NCBI GenBank assembly: GCA_032871835.1 | Contig: CM065300.1 | Coordinates: 106,575,088-106,639,087 of the forward strand | Length of the DNA stretch: 64,000 nt | Direction of reading: 5' to 3' | Origin: Dipteronia dyeriana | Lineage: Eukaryota > Streptophyta > Magnoliopsida > Sapindales > Sapindaceae | In this document: piece by piece, positions 8,641 to 21,070 of the stretch | Numbering within the stretch: position 1 is the first letter of the stretch | How the letters are laid out: every line of letters begins with the position of its first letter | Notes under the pieces: generated by a model | Databases searched by the model: none | What the model was told of the DNA's origin: nothing | The model's input: only the letters and a program-made list of their open reading frames with translations | Translations under genes and position numbers: made by a program

Positions 8641-10471
8641 GGCTAATCTAATGTTGTGGTCCATTTTATAATGTACGATGATTCTATCCTGAATTATTCA
8701 TATGAGATATGGAAATGGAGACATCTTGTATGATGTGATCATATAGGATTGAGCCATGATCTATATGAATCTCTCACCAAGATCTGTTTACCGATGAGAT
8801 TCATATATATCAACTAATGATGGCTATATGATGGTGATCTTAATCCTGAGTGTCTTATCGACTCCTTCGGGTTAGATCGTGGTCTTTGATATACAATGGG
8901 TGAGGTCGGATGCAATTCCCGATCAATATGCTCCGCATGTTAGGATTGCGGTTTGGCTTATGGCTGGGAAGGTTTGTACACAATAGTGGAATCCACTCAT
9001 TCTTGGTAGAAGTAGATGGTAGTTCCCTTAAGGGTTGATTCGGGGCTTGGACAATATGAGCGCTCTCCGAATTCCGTGAGGAAATAGGATTTATTGTCTA
9101 TTAGAGAATTAACGGTACTGAAAGGATATATGTAATTAGAGGGGTATAACGGACATTATGACCCAACTCTAATTATGAAATATTGTGGAGGATCACACCA
9201 TGTGTAATAGCTATATCGATAGACACCGAGTTGTATCCGTCTGTGTAAAAGCGTCTACAGTTGAGAGAGTGCAGCTTCGGGTTTTTAGTGGAATAACACC
9301 GGAGTTAATAATCAAAAAATATTAATTAAAGAGTTTTATTAATGATTCCGATGATTATTGGAGCTCAAAATACTGTTGGTCCATTAGGTCTCCTTACTAG
9401 CCTGATCGATTTAGGTAACAAGGGTCACGGTTAATTAATTGGATTTTCCAATTAATTGTTTTACAAAAATGACAAGTATATATTCGGGAATTAATTGAAT
9501 AATGAGATTATTTAATTAATGATTGTTAATAGTTAAATTAATTAAATAATTAGATTATTTAATTATATTGATAAATATGAATTATTAATTAACTATCAAT
9601 TGATGGATTTAGGTGAAGATAAAATAATAAGTTTTTTTATTTTACTAAATCATTTATCTAAGTATTTGAATTTAAGTTTAAATTTAAAATACTTATTATC
9701 ACTTTTAATATATTAGATATATTTGAAAAGGATAATTAAAAGATATATATCAATTATAACATAAGAGATTGCATTGGATGCAAATTGGTGTGTGCACATA
9801 TATGAGTGTTTGTATAGGATACAAATAAATAAATATATATATAAAGAAAAAAAAGCGTTGATTTTTTGTTCGTTTGTACCTGATACACGTGAAACAAAGA
9901 AAAAAAAGTTGTTTTTTTTTATTTAGTCTTTTGGTACCTGATAGGCGTGAAACAAAGAAAAAAAAGGGTTGGTTTTTTTTTGTTTTGGTGTGTATCTGAT
10001 ATACACGTATAAAAGAAAAAAAAAGTATAAGTTTTGCATGAGATGCAATTTATTTGTGCGTGAAACCATACACCAAATTGAGAAGAAAGAGTTTCTTCAA
10101 GTATTTTTCTACATCCTCCATTCAAGTTCCTGAGACCGTGATACTCCCACATGCAGTTACCAGTTCCGGGAGATAGCGAGGAAGATCGAGTGGTTCAGAC
10201 AGGAGCACATCGTAAAGTGAAGGAGTCTCCAAACGTTGGTAAGAGTGGTTCAGACATGAGCATATCGTAAAGTGAAGGAGCCTCCAAACGTCGGTAAGAT
10301 TTTCTTCTTCTCTTTATATTGATTACAATTTCCTGTATTTACATATTGTATGTATTAGTTTTGAAAAATAATTACGATTCCAAGTTCACTGGTCCCAGAT
10401 ACAGATTATGATCTGTATAAAAAAAATTAAAACCTAGTTCCGCTGGATAACCGGTGAACGGGGTTCCAACA
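8640..10471 (+). repeat. Copia-family LTR, 5'-truncated, + orientation
   Basis: It is collinear with the LTRs at 37214-39334 and 45380-47526 from the block gcggtccattccgtaatgta (here gtggtccattttataatgta) to the exact LTR end ggggttccaaca. The first roughly 270 bp of the LTR are missing. It carries the duplicated block caaacgttggtaag (near 10230 and 10290), as do the full-length element's LTRs. Apparent ORFs within it are chance. Confidence 0.85.
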
Positions 10472-12263
10472 GTGGGAACGTTACGTACTCAAGAACTTAG
10501 AAGGATGTAGACAAAAAAGATATGAAGATACGCTGATATTTACTGTGTACGATGCACACATTAAAAACCGTCTTCACCGTGCAACACTTGCACAGACTCC
10601 ATGACACCTACTCAAAAATATCAAGTGTTTTAGTTCTCTTTCTATGATTTCACGCAACCCCTTGCATGCTCATTCAAAATGATAGAGTTGATGGGTATAT
10701 ATCTCTTCTTTTTCAACACACTTGCAAAACCCAAAAAACAAAACCTTTTTGTATTTTGTGAACCACTTATATATGTATTAGTGGGTGTTCTTAAAAAAAC
10801 GATATCCCCTTTCTTTTTAAAAAAAAAAAACTTTGATTCGGATTTAAGATAATAGATATCATATATCTTATAAACAACTTTTGAAAAAACTTGATCAGGT
10901 TTGTATCTTAAAAAAAACGGTGATATCTTCTTCTTTTTTAAAATTGTTTGAATTCAGTCTATTTAAATTCAAAAATTAAAAATTTAATTCAATAAAACAA
11001 AATAATCATATTATCTTATTTTATTCAAAAACAAATATCAACATACACCCTCAATTTAGTGATTAATAACATAATTAAATAATCTTATTATTTAATTTAT
11101 TTAATCACCATTATTCATTAACTAAATAATTTCATTATTTAATTAACTCCTGAATAAATACGTGTCACTTTCGTAACACAATTAATCGGACAATTTAAAA
11201 AATTAACATTGACCTTTGTTACCTAAATCGATAGGGCTAGCAAGGGGACCTAATGGACCCACAATATTTTGAGCTCCAATAATCATCGGAATCATTAATT
11301 AAACTCTTTGATTAATATTCATTGATTATTAACTCCGGTGTTATTCCCCTAAAACACCGAATCTGTACTCTCTCAACTGCAAGCACTTTTACACAGACCG
11401 ATACAACTCGGTGTCCATCGATATAACTATTATATATGGTGTGATCCTCCACGGTAGTTCACAATTAGAGCTGGGTCATAATTTTCGTAATTAGAGCTGG
11501 GTCATAATGTCCGTAGTACCCCTCTAATTACATATATCCTTTGAGTACCGGTTATTCTCTAATGGACAATAAATCCTATTTCCTCATGAAATTATGAGAG
11601 CACTCATATTAACCAAGCCCCGAATCAAGCCTTAAGGGAACTACCATCTACTTCTCACAAGAAGGACTAGATTCCACTATTGTGTACGAACCTTCCCAGC
11701 CACAAGCAAGACCGCAATCCCAACATACAGAGTATATTGATCAGGAAATGCATCCGACCTCACTCATGGTTTATCAAAGACCACGATCTAACCTGAAGAA
11801 GTTGATAAGACACTCAGGATTAAGATCGCCCACATATAGCCATCGTTAGTTGATATATATGAATCTCATCAGTAAACGGATCTTGGTGTGAGATTCGTAT
11901 AGATCATGGCCCAGTCCTATATGATTAAATCATACAAGGTGCCTCCATTCCCATACCTCATATGAATTACTCAGAATAGAATCACCGTACATTACGGAAT
12001 GGACCGCAGCTATAGATTAACCACGAATAAAGTACCCAGCTTTATTTGTTATCTATGGACTCTTTAGATTGCACGTCTCTTACTATATCTATCCATATAT
12101 TACACTCATATACACAGTTCGAGATTACATTCGGCAATCTAAGATGTTAAATATATGCACAAGTTATAAAATAAACAACACAACAAGAATGAATTGAACT
12201 TTTCCTTTTATTTATTTCATAAATCAATTTATAAATTACATCTTTAGAGCATAAACCCCAACA
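10472..12263 (-). repeat. Copia-family LTR, truncated, - orientation
   Basis: This is the same family in reverse. It ends at 12263 with ccccaaca, the complement of the family start tgttgggg. At 10472 it begins with gtgggaacgttacgtactca, the complement of a point about 270 bp before the family's 3' end. It therefore abuts the intact end of the opposite LTR at 10471 with nothing between. Confidence 0.85.
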
Positions 12264-12596
12264 GCGAGTTTCAATCAAATTTACTGATAATTCACAAGTG
12301 ACCAAACATTCTTAGTTTTTCTTCTTGGAGGATAATTATGACTAACAAAGAAAGAGATTTTGTTTGTTTCCATCCTCAGGTATACAATTAAAGAAAATGA
12401 GCCCATACTCCTAGGTGATTCACATTCGTGATTGGATTGGAAGATCTTACGGATTCAATTCGATGTTAGTTCAATCGTCACGATATAAAAGGTACGATAC
12501 TTTTATTATACATCAAATAATCTAGGTTTGAGGTTCTTTTTTTTACAGGGAAAATTTTTAAAATACTCAAACCCTCATTCTATGCTTCCACAATGT
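12264..12596. other. Unassigned interval
   Basis: No ORF, repeat or known element motif is recognised. It lies between the inverted Copia LTR and the second Tat repeat array and may be Tat internal DNA. Confidence 0.3.
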
Positions 12597-13020
12597 TTTG
12601 AACCTATTTTTCCCTACAAATAGTATTGTTTCCATCCAGATCTCGAGACTAGGATAGCTAGAAAGCCTTCTTAATGCCTTGGTCGGGCTACCACCCCCAA
12701 GAAGTGTCTGAGTGAAAGAGCATAGTTTCCACCCAGATCTTAAGACCGGGATAGCAAGATAGTCTTCCTTATGCCTTGGTCGGGCTACCACCCCCAAGAA
12801 GGGTCTGAGTGTAAGAGCATACTTACCATTCAGATCTCGAGAACAGGATAGCTAGATAGCTAGACAGCTTTCTTGATGCCTTGTTCTAGCTACCACCCCC
12901 CAACAAGGGTTCGAGTGTAAGAGCATCGATGTCATCTAGATCTCGAGACCAGGATAGCTAGATAGCCTTCCTGATGCCTTGGTCTGGCTACCACCTCCAA
13001 GAAGGGTCTAAGTGTAAGAG
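12597..13020 (+). repeat. Tat-element tandem repeat array 2, left part
   Basis: About four units of roughly 97 bp, each with catccagatctcgaga, ggatagctagatagc, atgccttggtc, ctaccacccccaagaag and gtgtaagagca. They are the reverse complement of array 1 (5775-6235). The array is interrupted at 13020 by the SIRE-like element and resumes at 22546. Confidence 0.85.
13016..13020. repeat. Target site duplication of SIRE-like element 1
   Basis: AAGAG here and AAGAG at 22546-22550 flank the TG...CA ends of the element exactly. Five bp is the usual Copia duplication length, and the word is part of the repeat unit (gtgtaagagcatag). Confidence 0.9.
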
Positions 13021-14615
13021 TGAAACAAATATTATGGTATGTAAAATATTAATCTAGAGGGGGTGAATAGATTTTAAACAATTTTACCCAATTTTCGTTA
13101 AAGGTCAAATTGACGAAAATGCCCCTAGCTAGTTACAAAAATATCACAAGTGTAAAAAGTGCAGAATTAATAAAGACACTTGAGATATACGTGGAAACAC
13201 TCCAAATGGGAAAAACCACGGGCCGATATGTGCACCACACACGAACCTCGAATCCACTAATGGCAAAGGAATTACAACCTAATCCTGGTTTAAATCCACC
13301 ACCACTATCTAATCCCGGTATAAGTGAATCTAGTCCATCTTGCTTGCGATTTAAGCTACCTACTCCCGAAAGCAACACAAGTCTTACTTCTCAATGAAGA
13401 GATAAAATGTCCTATGTGAATATATGAGGATATTCAAAGAACAAACAAGGCTAGGAAACCTTATATGCTTATCTAGGATAATGAGATGACAATTAATGCA
13501 ATTCTAGATATCATGAGCTAAATGACATGTTCAAAAAGCTTAGCAAAACATAGATCAAACAATCCTATGAAGTTATCACAATACAACACTCAATCATGTC
13601 ATCACAACAATCTCAAATTTGTATCTAGAATATGTTCTAAGAGCATACAAATAATTAAAGAGATGTCATAGTAAGCAAAACACTTAACTTGTAAGAAGAT
13701 AGTGAAGAAATTACCAAACAAGATGAGATGAAGCAAACTATCCATAGATGCACTCTAAATGGCTTTAGATGATGAAAGATGAAGTTTTTATGCATATGGG
13801 AATGCTTTGAGTGTTTAAAAATGAGTTCTTGGAAGAGTTTTTCCTTTGAAATGTGTTTTAAGGAAAATATATGATGTTCTGAACTCTTACACGACCTTAA
13901 AGCAAAGAGTTGTAAATATATGAGATCCAAACAAAGTGAGGTCGTTTTGGAAAAAACGTTCCAGCTTCCTCTATGTGGGCTGGTGACGTGCACTGGTCGA
14001 GTAGCGCACCACCAATACACAGCTGAATTTTTCAATAGGCGCTGGACGAGTGGCACAACCCAGTGGCGTAACACATGCGACAATCCACTAGAATGTTGCA
14101 CTGGTGAGGTTGCGCTAGTCGAGTAGCCCACCACCAGCGCATTGCCCACTTTTCAACTTTGCACGGGTGCAGTGGCGTAGCTCAGTGGCACATGACAAGC
14201 GGCGTTCCACTGGAATGTTGCGCTTGTGAGGATGCGCTAGTCGAGTAGCAAACCACCAGCGCAATGCCCACTTTTCAACACTCAAACACAAAAAAACAAC
14301 AAGTCCTAGAGTTATGAAAATGCATCATATTCTAATGCCTAACATGACATAAAACTTTAATTACAAGATGCAAATAAATCAACAAGAGTCATTTAAACCA
14401 AAATGCACACAAGTAAACACACAACATATATGAATCAAGAGTTATGCATGAATTTGTGAGTGTGTGCAACTATCTCTTTAAAGCAAGTAAGCACAAGAAT
14501 TTTACCTTTGGTGTTTCTCCTCTTGAGGTCTTGAGAGCCTAAGCTACCCTTACATAACACCCAAAAAATGTGATTTGTTCACAAAATAAGCCAATCAATA
14601 AATAAGGACTTTACA
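13021..14615 (-). repeat. 3' LTR of SIRE-like element 1
   Basis: Paired with 21071-22545. In element orientation it starts TGTAAAG and ends TTTCA. It is about 120 bp longer than the 5' LTR because of a local duplication (about 14095-14285). The two LTRs show scattered substitutions, so the insertion is not recent. Confidence 0.92.
14095..14285 (-). repeat. Duplication inside the 3' LTR
   Basis: The block tgcgctagtcgagtag...cccacttttcaac occurs twice (about 14110-14158 and 14230-14279). The 5' LTR has it once (about 22163-22210). This accounts for the length difference between the two LTRs. Confidence 0.8.
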
Positions 14616-14626
14616 ATCTCCCCATT
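14616..14626 (-). other. Polypurine tract of SIRE-like element 1
   Basis: The + strand atctccccatt is aatggggagat on the element strand, immediately before the 3' LTR start. Confidence 0.75.
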
Positions 14627-15833
14627 TGGCTATTTCGTGACAAAACCACCACTCACATTGATCCTCACAAAACAAAATAAAGCACCAGGAAGATATTCTA
14701 CATTACAAAGAGATATACATGAAAAAGAAACTTCAAATCTTCAATCTCTTGTAGAATCATCAACCCTACACACATAAAAAATAACAAGTACACTTTCCAA
14801 ACCAAGTGCATGTGAGATGATCAAGTGGATAGAAAACAATAAGCATATGCATATAAGAATATGAGTAATGCACCACATCATGCAATGCTCCCCCTCAAAG
14901 GTTACTCCCCTTAAATGTAATCTCCCCAAAAACAAGTACTACTCCCCTTAAGGCCAACACATGCTACCAAATGCTACTCCCCTAACACAATGCTACTTCC
15001 CCTTTTTGTCATGATATAGGCAAATGAGAAGTCACCAACTAGGTCACTCAAGGCAAAGAAAGAAAGGAGAATACAAGATTGTTTCATAATTATATAAACC
15101 ACATTTATGCAACTCAATTAATAGGAGAGAAACAAGGAGATTTATTTAAAGAAAATGTGTGAATCAAAAATGCTTTGCATACAAGACATGTTGCATTCAA
15201 GTCCAAAAACAATGGTATTTGGCAAAGCAAATGACAAAGGTTTCCAATATAATTCAAACCACTTTCACCATTTGTCATGAGAGAAGAAAGGATATAGAGT
15301 TTTTATAGATATCAAATTTTAATGGCACTATATCCAACTTTATAAGCTAAACATGGCATGAGCAACTTTGCATCCTATTTGATTTTTCCGGGTAGGATAC
15401 CCGTATGATAGTATCCATGTTCAACTAATAAAGAAAGAAAGACATTGATGAAACATTTTAGTCTCACTAGCTTTTTCACACAATATTTTTCATTCAACAA
15501 TTGCAATCATCAATTCATGCTTTATCATTTTTCAGTAGCATGTCATTAAAGAATCGTCATGTCATGGAGATAATTATAGGTCATTCAATATGTACTTCCT
15601 ATGTAGATCTCCTAGTCCAAAAATGCATGTTTGAACATAAATATGACATGGATTGTAATCAAACCAAAGTTCACACTTATTGAAGAAAATACAATATAAT
15701 ATAGTATAAGTGCAACCAAGCTACTCAAGCAATCAATAAAGGAGCATAAACATTTAAAAACAATTGCATGCAACAAGTATACAATAGCTCTCTTTGCTTG
15801 AGTTCCCCTTATGAGGTCAAAGACCACAACTCA
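14627..15833 (-). other. 3' non-coding region of SIRE-like element 1
   Basis: About 1.2 kb between the RNase H stop and the PPT. Short ORFs here have no domain. The segment matches the equivalent part of the pol-less element (49382-50640), including the words tttttgtcatgagatag-like and agctcaagcaaagagag-like. No envelope-like gene is seen. Confidence 0.65.
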
Positions 15834-17330
15834 TCACACCATTAAACAAATCCCAATAGATCTACTAAGAGATTTGAATTGAGTAGCATCTAAGGGTTTA
15901 GTAAATAGATTCCCTAGTTGATCATTAGTACCTACATGCTTAAGTATCATGCATTTGTTCTCAACTAGTTCTCTAATGAAATGATGACGGATGTCAATAT
16001 GCTTAGTTCCAGAATATTGAACCGGATTCTTCGAAATATTAATTGCACTCATGTTATCACAAAAGAGAGTAAGAGTACCTTGATCGAATCCATAGTCGAC
16101 TAGCATTTGCTTTATCCAAAGGAGTTGTGTGCATCCACTCCCAACAGCTATGTACTCGACATCAGCCGTAGACAAAGAAATCAAATTTTGCTTCTTGCAA
16201 AACCAGGAGACAAGGTTGTTCTCAAGAAAAAAGTAACCGCCCGATGTACTTTTCCTATCATCACAATTTCTTGCCCAATCTGCATCACTGAAGCCTACAA
16301 GACTAGCATTAGTGTCAAAAAAGTACCAAATTCCATAGTTAGATGTCTCATTCACATAATGAATGATTCTCTTAACGGAAGAGAGATGGGACTCCTTAGG
16401 ATCCGATTGGTACCTAGCACACACACCCACACTAAAAGAGATATCGGGCCTACTTGCGGTCAAATAGAGCAAGCTACCAATCATGCTACGATATAAAGTT
16501 TGGTCCACACTTTTACCACTAGCATCCTTGCTTAGCTTCAGAGTGGTACTCATGGGTGTATCATAATGTTTGGCACTTTCAAGGCCAAATTTCTTCACTA
16601 GGTTTTTGGCATACTTAGCTTGAGATATGAAAATCCCATCAACCATTTGCTTAATTTGTAAACCTAGAAAGTAACTTAGCTCACCAACAAGACTCATCTC
16701 AAACTCATGAGACATGACATCAACAAATTGTTGGACTTTGGTGTTATTAGTGGAGCCAAAAACTATATCATCAACATAGATTTGAGCTATGAAAAGCTCA
16801 TCTTTCTCTTTCTTGATGAATAAAGTATTGTCAACACTACCCCTAGTGTAGCCATTGTCTATAAGAAATTGGGTGAGATGCTCATACCAAGCCCTTAGTG
16901 CTTGTTTCAACCAATATAAAGCTTTGTTAAGGTGATAGACTTGATTAGGGTGGTGAGGATCCACAAACCCTTTGGGTTGCTCAACAAACACTTCCTCTTT
17001 CAAGAAACCATTGAGGAAGGCACTCTTAACATCCATTTTATATAATTTGAACTTGTGCAAACAAGAAATAGATAAAAGAAGCCTAATGGACTCAATTCTA
17101 GCAACGGGAGCAAATGTCTCCTTAAAGTCAATACCCTTAAGTTGAGAATACCCTTGTGCTACAAGCCTAGCCTTGTTTCGCACATTGTTGCCATCCTCAT
17201 CGGATTTATTCCTATATACCCACTTGGTGCCTATCACATTGTTATTCTTGGGCCTAGGAACTAGAGTCCAAACCTCATTCCTTTCAAATTGATTAAGCTC
17301 TTCTTGCAGCAAGAACCTAAAATTCATCCT
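15834..17330 (-). pseudogene. Copia reverse transcriptase and RNase H (SIRE-like element 1)
   Basis: A 497-codon open stretch holds the complete Copia RT and RNase H. From the N-terminus: [50 protein letters not shown], the catalytic [10 protein letters not shown] near residue 190, [37 protein letters not shown], then [15 protein letters not shown] and [11 protein letters not shown] of RNase H. RT and RNase H acidic residues are in place. It is the C-terminal part of the gag-pol polyprotein but lies in a different frame from the integrase upstream, with the frame break near 17330, so it would not be made as part of pol. Confidence 0.9.
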
Positions 17331-18900
17331 TTAAGGCTTCATCAACTTTCTTGGGTTCTATTTGAGAGGTGTAGCAAGTGCAGCTAATTAGATTAACCAT
17401 TTGATGCCTAGTCCTAACACCCTTACTAACCTCCCCAATAATATCATCCTTGTCATATGGTTTCCTAACCCATGAAGCAGGTTCTTTTGAGTTCAAGTGA
17501 GGAATCCTATCAATAGGTTATATTGTGACAGCATCAAGATTAGTCTTTTCAACATTAGAAATATCAACAACCTTCTCTAAAGGGGAGTAATCAACTTGAT
17601 CTACCTCCTTCTCATGGTCATTAGATTTGAGTCTAGTATCATCAATGACAATATTAGATGATTCTATTACGATCCTAGTTTTTAGATTGAAAACTCTATA
17701 GGCTCTACTATTCAAGGCATAACCAATGAAGATACCCTCATCACTCTTAGAATAAAATTTGCCAAGTTGATCACGGTCATTCAAAATGTAGCATTTGCTT
17801 CCAAATGTGTGGAAATAGCTAACATTTGGCTTTCTACCTTTCTATAACTCATAGGAGGTTTGCTTAGTGTGGGGCTTTAGAAAGACTTTATTTCCTATGC
17901 AGCACGCCGTATTGATGACTTCGGCCTAAAGATTCCTAGGGACTTTGTTGCTAAGCAACATCACACGGGCCATTTCATGAAGAACCCTATTTTTCCTCTC
18001 AACAACTCTATTTTGTTGAGGTGTCCTAGGAGCCGCATGAGAGATGCCTAGACTATTGCAATAGTTTTCAAAATGGGCATTCTCAAATTCCTTCCCATGG
18101 TCATTCCTAATCCTTTTAATGCTTTTAATCTTGGAGTTCATTTCATTTTGAATTTCGGAACAAAGCATTTTAAACTTGTCAAAGGTTTCAGATTTTTCTC
18201 TAAGAAAATAAGTCCATGTGTACCTAGAGAAGTCATTTACACACACAAAAATGTATCTCTTTCCACCTAAACTCTCGATTTGCATGGGACCCATAAGATC
18301 CATGTGGAGAAGCTCTAGAGGTTCCTTGGTGGATAAATACTTGCCCTTTTTGTGCATACTTTTGGTTTGCTTCCCTTGTTGGCAATGTCCAAAAACACCA
18401 TTTACCTTTTTCCCAAGCTTGGGAAGGCCTCGCACAACATTGAACTTATCTAAGATTCGTAAATCCCTATAGTTCATGTGACCAAGTCTTTCATGCCACA
18501 ACTCAATTTGTTCATCTTTGGACACATTGCAAGAGACATATCTAGCCTCAAGACAATAGCAATCGTCGCTAGATCTCATACCTTTTAACAAGGTTTGTCC
18601 ATTTCGCAATAGGATAGAACAATCATCTTTCCTAAACAAGACGGAAAGTCCTTCATCACTAAGATATGAAATGCTTATCAAATTAGCTTTTAAACCTTCA
18701 ACATACAAAGCATTGGACAATGAGAGTAATCCGGGAATGAAAATGGTTCCCTTTCTTTTAACCTTCTTTTTGGTTCCATTACCAAAGGTGACATTTCCTC
18801 CCTCCTCCATCACAAGAGTCTCAAAGAAACTCTTATTTCCAGTCATGTGCCTAAAGCACCCACTAACCAAATACCAAAAATAACAAGAATGAGCTTTCAA
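17331..18900 (-). pseudogene. Copia protease and integrase (SIRE-like element 1)
   Basis: Polyprotein segment following gag in frame. The protease block reads WYLVSGC...RHMTG near 18870, where Copia proteases have WYLDSGC, so the catalytic Asp is Val. The GAG-pre-integrase block (LWHERLGHMNYRDL) and HxxC zinc region follow. The integrase core has the DDE triad in HMDLMGPM, IRNDHGKEFEN and PQQNRVVERKNR. A stop lies at 17926, another near 17518, and a frameshift joins to RT. The C-terminal integrase segment (17784-17518) includes FIGYALNSRAYRVFN. The protease change alone should abolish polyprotein processing. Confidence 0.88.
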
Positions 18901-20961
18901 GGCAATTTGTGTAACATGGAAAAATAGTTCATCCTTTCTAATCCACCTAGGTGTAATATTTTTCTTCCTAATGGTCAATGGTACATGGGCTCTAAGTGTC
19001 CTAGGATCATGCAAATGTGTTCCATTTTTCCTAGTGACATGCATCATGGCTTTAGTCTTTTTCGTCTCTATCATGCTTTCAATTATACACAATTTAATAT
19101 ATCTAAAGCAATTTGGTCTAATGTGACCATCAATACCACAAAAATGACATGTAAGAAAGAAGTTAGGAATCATACCATAACCTTGAGGATGCATTGGAGC
19201 CTTCTCATGTCTTTGTGGTTGTCTTGATTGTTGTTGAGGAGCTTTCCTTCTTTGTTGTTGAGCAAGACTTGATTGCTTCATTTGTTGAGCTTGCATGATA
19301 GGTATCTTCCCTTTATGAGCTTTTGATTGAGGGAAGTTAACTTGAGGAGCCCTTGTAGGATGGGCTTGAGGTAGGCTTCTTGGTGCCACTTTCACTTGAG
19401 CACTACTTGAACACTCTCCTATGTCAAGTTTCTTCCTAGGTGATTGATGAGAAGAGGACCTATTGAAGTTCATGCTTCTTACAAAAATGGTCTCGCTTGG
19501 AGTGGAGAGCATCTTGGCATCTTCAAACCCAAGCCCCTTCTTGTCACTTGGCCTCTTTCCAACATCTAGCATGTGGTCAAGTTTTTTGGTGCTAGAGTTC
19601 ATCTTGGCCAACAACTCTCTAGCATTTTCAAGCACTTTCTTCAACCCTTCTTCACTCCTCAAAGATCTCACCAACTCTTCATATAGTTGGTCAACTTGAG
19701 TTGAGAGGTCTAGGTTTTCTTCTTTTAATCTCTTAATTTCATTCTTGTTTTTTAACCTTGAACTCTCAAACTTAGTCATATAGTCATTGAGATCCATCCT
19801 ATCCACACTTCCATTTGTGGATTGTGATGAAGATCCATCATCACTTGAGTAGTTTTCCTCTTGACTCTCATTTTCTTCTTCACTAGCATCTTTGCTCCTA
19901 AGGGAGGATGTAAATGCTATGAAGTTAGTCATGAGTTCTTCATCATTCGAAAACTCATCTCTTTCATTGGAGTTATCACTTTCACTCCATGTGGCTGCCA
20001 TCACTTTTCCCTTTTTCTTGACCTTGTGATTTGCAAATTCCAGGGCAAAATGACCTATCCCACCACATTCATAGCATTAAACTCCTTTCTTCTCGGTATT
20101 TTCTTGTCTAGGCTCAAACTTTTTAAAGGGAGCCTTTTTCTTCAAGTCTTGACCCTTGGATCCAAAACCTTTCCTCTCGGACTTATAGAATTTCTTGAAC
20201 TTTCTCATTAGCAAGGCCATTTCTTCATCAGAGTCGTCACTCTCCTCCTTCTCAACTTTGGAGGCTTTCAAAGCAATATCCTTTTGCTTTTTCGGTGGTG
20301 TGGGGTTAGGACATTTCCTAGATTCATAAGCTAGAAGCCTCCCAATCACTTCACTCGGTTTCATATCCTTGTAACCACTATTCTCTTCTAAAGCCGTCAC
20401 CTTAGACTCAAATCTATCGGGTAGAGATCTCATAATCTTCTGCTTGATCTTCCTATCCGAATAAGGATCACCAAATTGATGACTTTGGTTCACAATGTCA
20501 ATCAACCTCACCTCAAAGTCATTGAAGCACTAGTTCTCATCCATCTTGAGCAATTCAAATTATGTTTGGAGAACTTGAAGCTTCGATTCCTTAACCACAT
20601 CGGTTCCCTCATGTGCAACTTCTAGGATATCCCATGCCTCCTTAGATATCCTAGTATTTTGAACCAACTTATACTGGTTCTCATCCATTGTACATAGGAT
20701 GGCATGCATTGCCTTCCTATTCCACTTTGATGCCTCAAACTCTTGTGCGTTCCACTGTGCCTTTGGTTTGAGTACATCATCTCCTCTATCTATAGGAGTC
20801 ATCATGGGTGGAATGTAGCAATCTTCAACCGCCATCCATGCCCTGTCATGAATTTGGTAAATATACGACTCTATCTTGCCTTTCCAAAAGGCATAATTCA
20901 ATCCGGTGAGAAGTGGAGGTCTAGTGCTAGAAGCTCCCTCGTTGCCACCGTTTCCACTCAT
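18901..20961 (-). pseudogene. SIRE-type gag (SIRE-like element 1)
   Basis: The frame is open, apart from stops, from the ATG at 20961 (MSGNGGNEGASSTRPPLLTG). Domains in order: a UBN2/Copia-type capsid (TGLNYAFWKGKIESYIY, then IMRSLPDRFESKV), an acidic stretch (SDDSDEEM), a first zinc knuckle CYECGGIGHFALEF whose last Cys is Phe, a coiled coil (RLKNKNEIKRLKEENLDL region), a Gln/Pro/Lys-rich basic stretch, and an intact second knuckle CHFCGIDGHIRPNC. In-frame stops lie at about 20560, 20530 and 20077. Two knuckles separated by a coiled coil is typical of SIRE gag. The protein would package element RNA in cytoplasmic particles. Confidence 0.85.
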
Positions 20962-21056
20962 TGTGTTTAATGAATGAATGATATGAATGCAAGTGTATGA
21001 ATGATCAATACACACACCAAAATGAGCAAGGATCACCTATGTATGTCTAGGAACCT

Positions 21057-21068
21057 CATCTGATACCA
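21057..21068 (-). other. Primer binding site of SIRE-like element 1
   Basis: The element strand reads tggtatcagat next to the 5' LTR end, complementary to the 3' end of initiator methionine tRNA, the usual Copia primer. Confidence 0.85.
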
Positions 21069-21070
21069 AT

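Noticed and set aside
13655..14149. 164-codon minus-strand ORF
   Set aside because: Lies wholly within the SIRE-like 3' LTR and is not open in the paired 5' LTR.
14627..15833. Envelope-like gene expected in some SIRE elements
   Set aside because: No open frame of suitable size and no membrane-spanning or coiled-coil pattern on the element strand.
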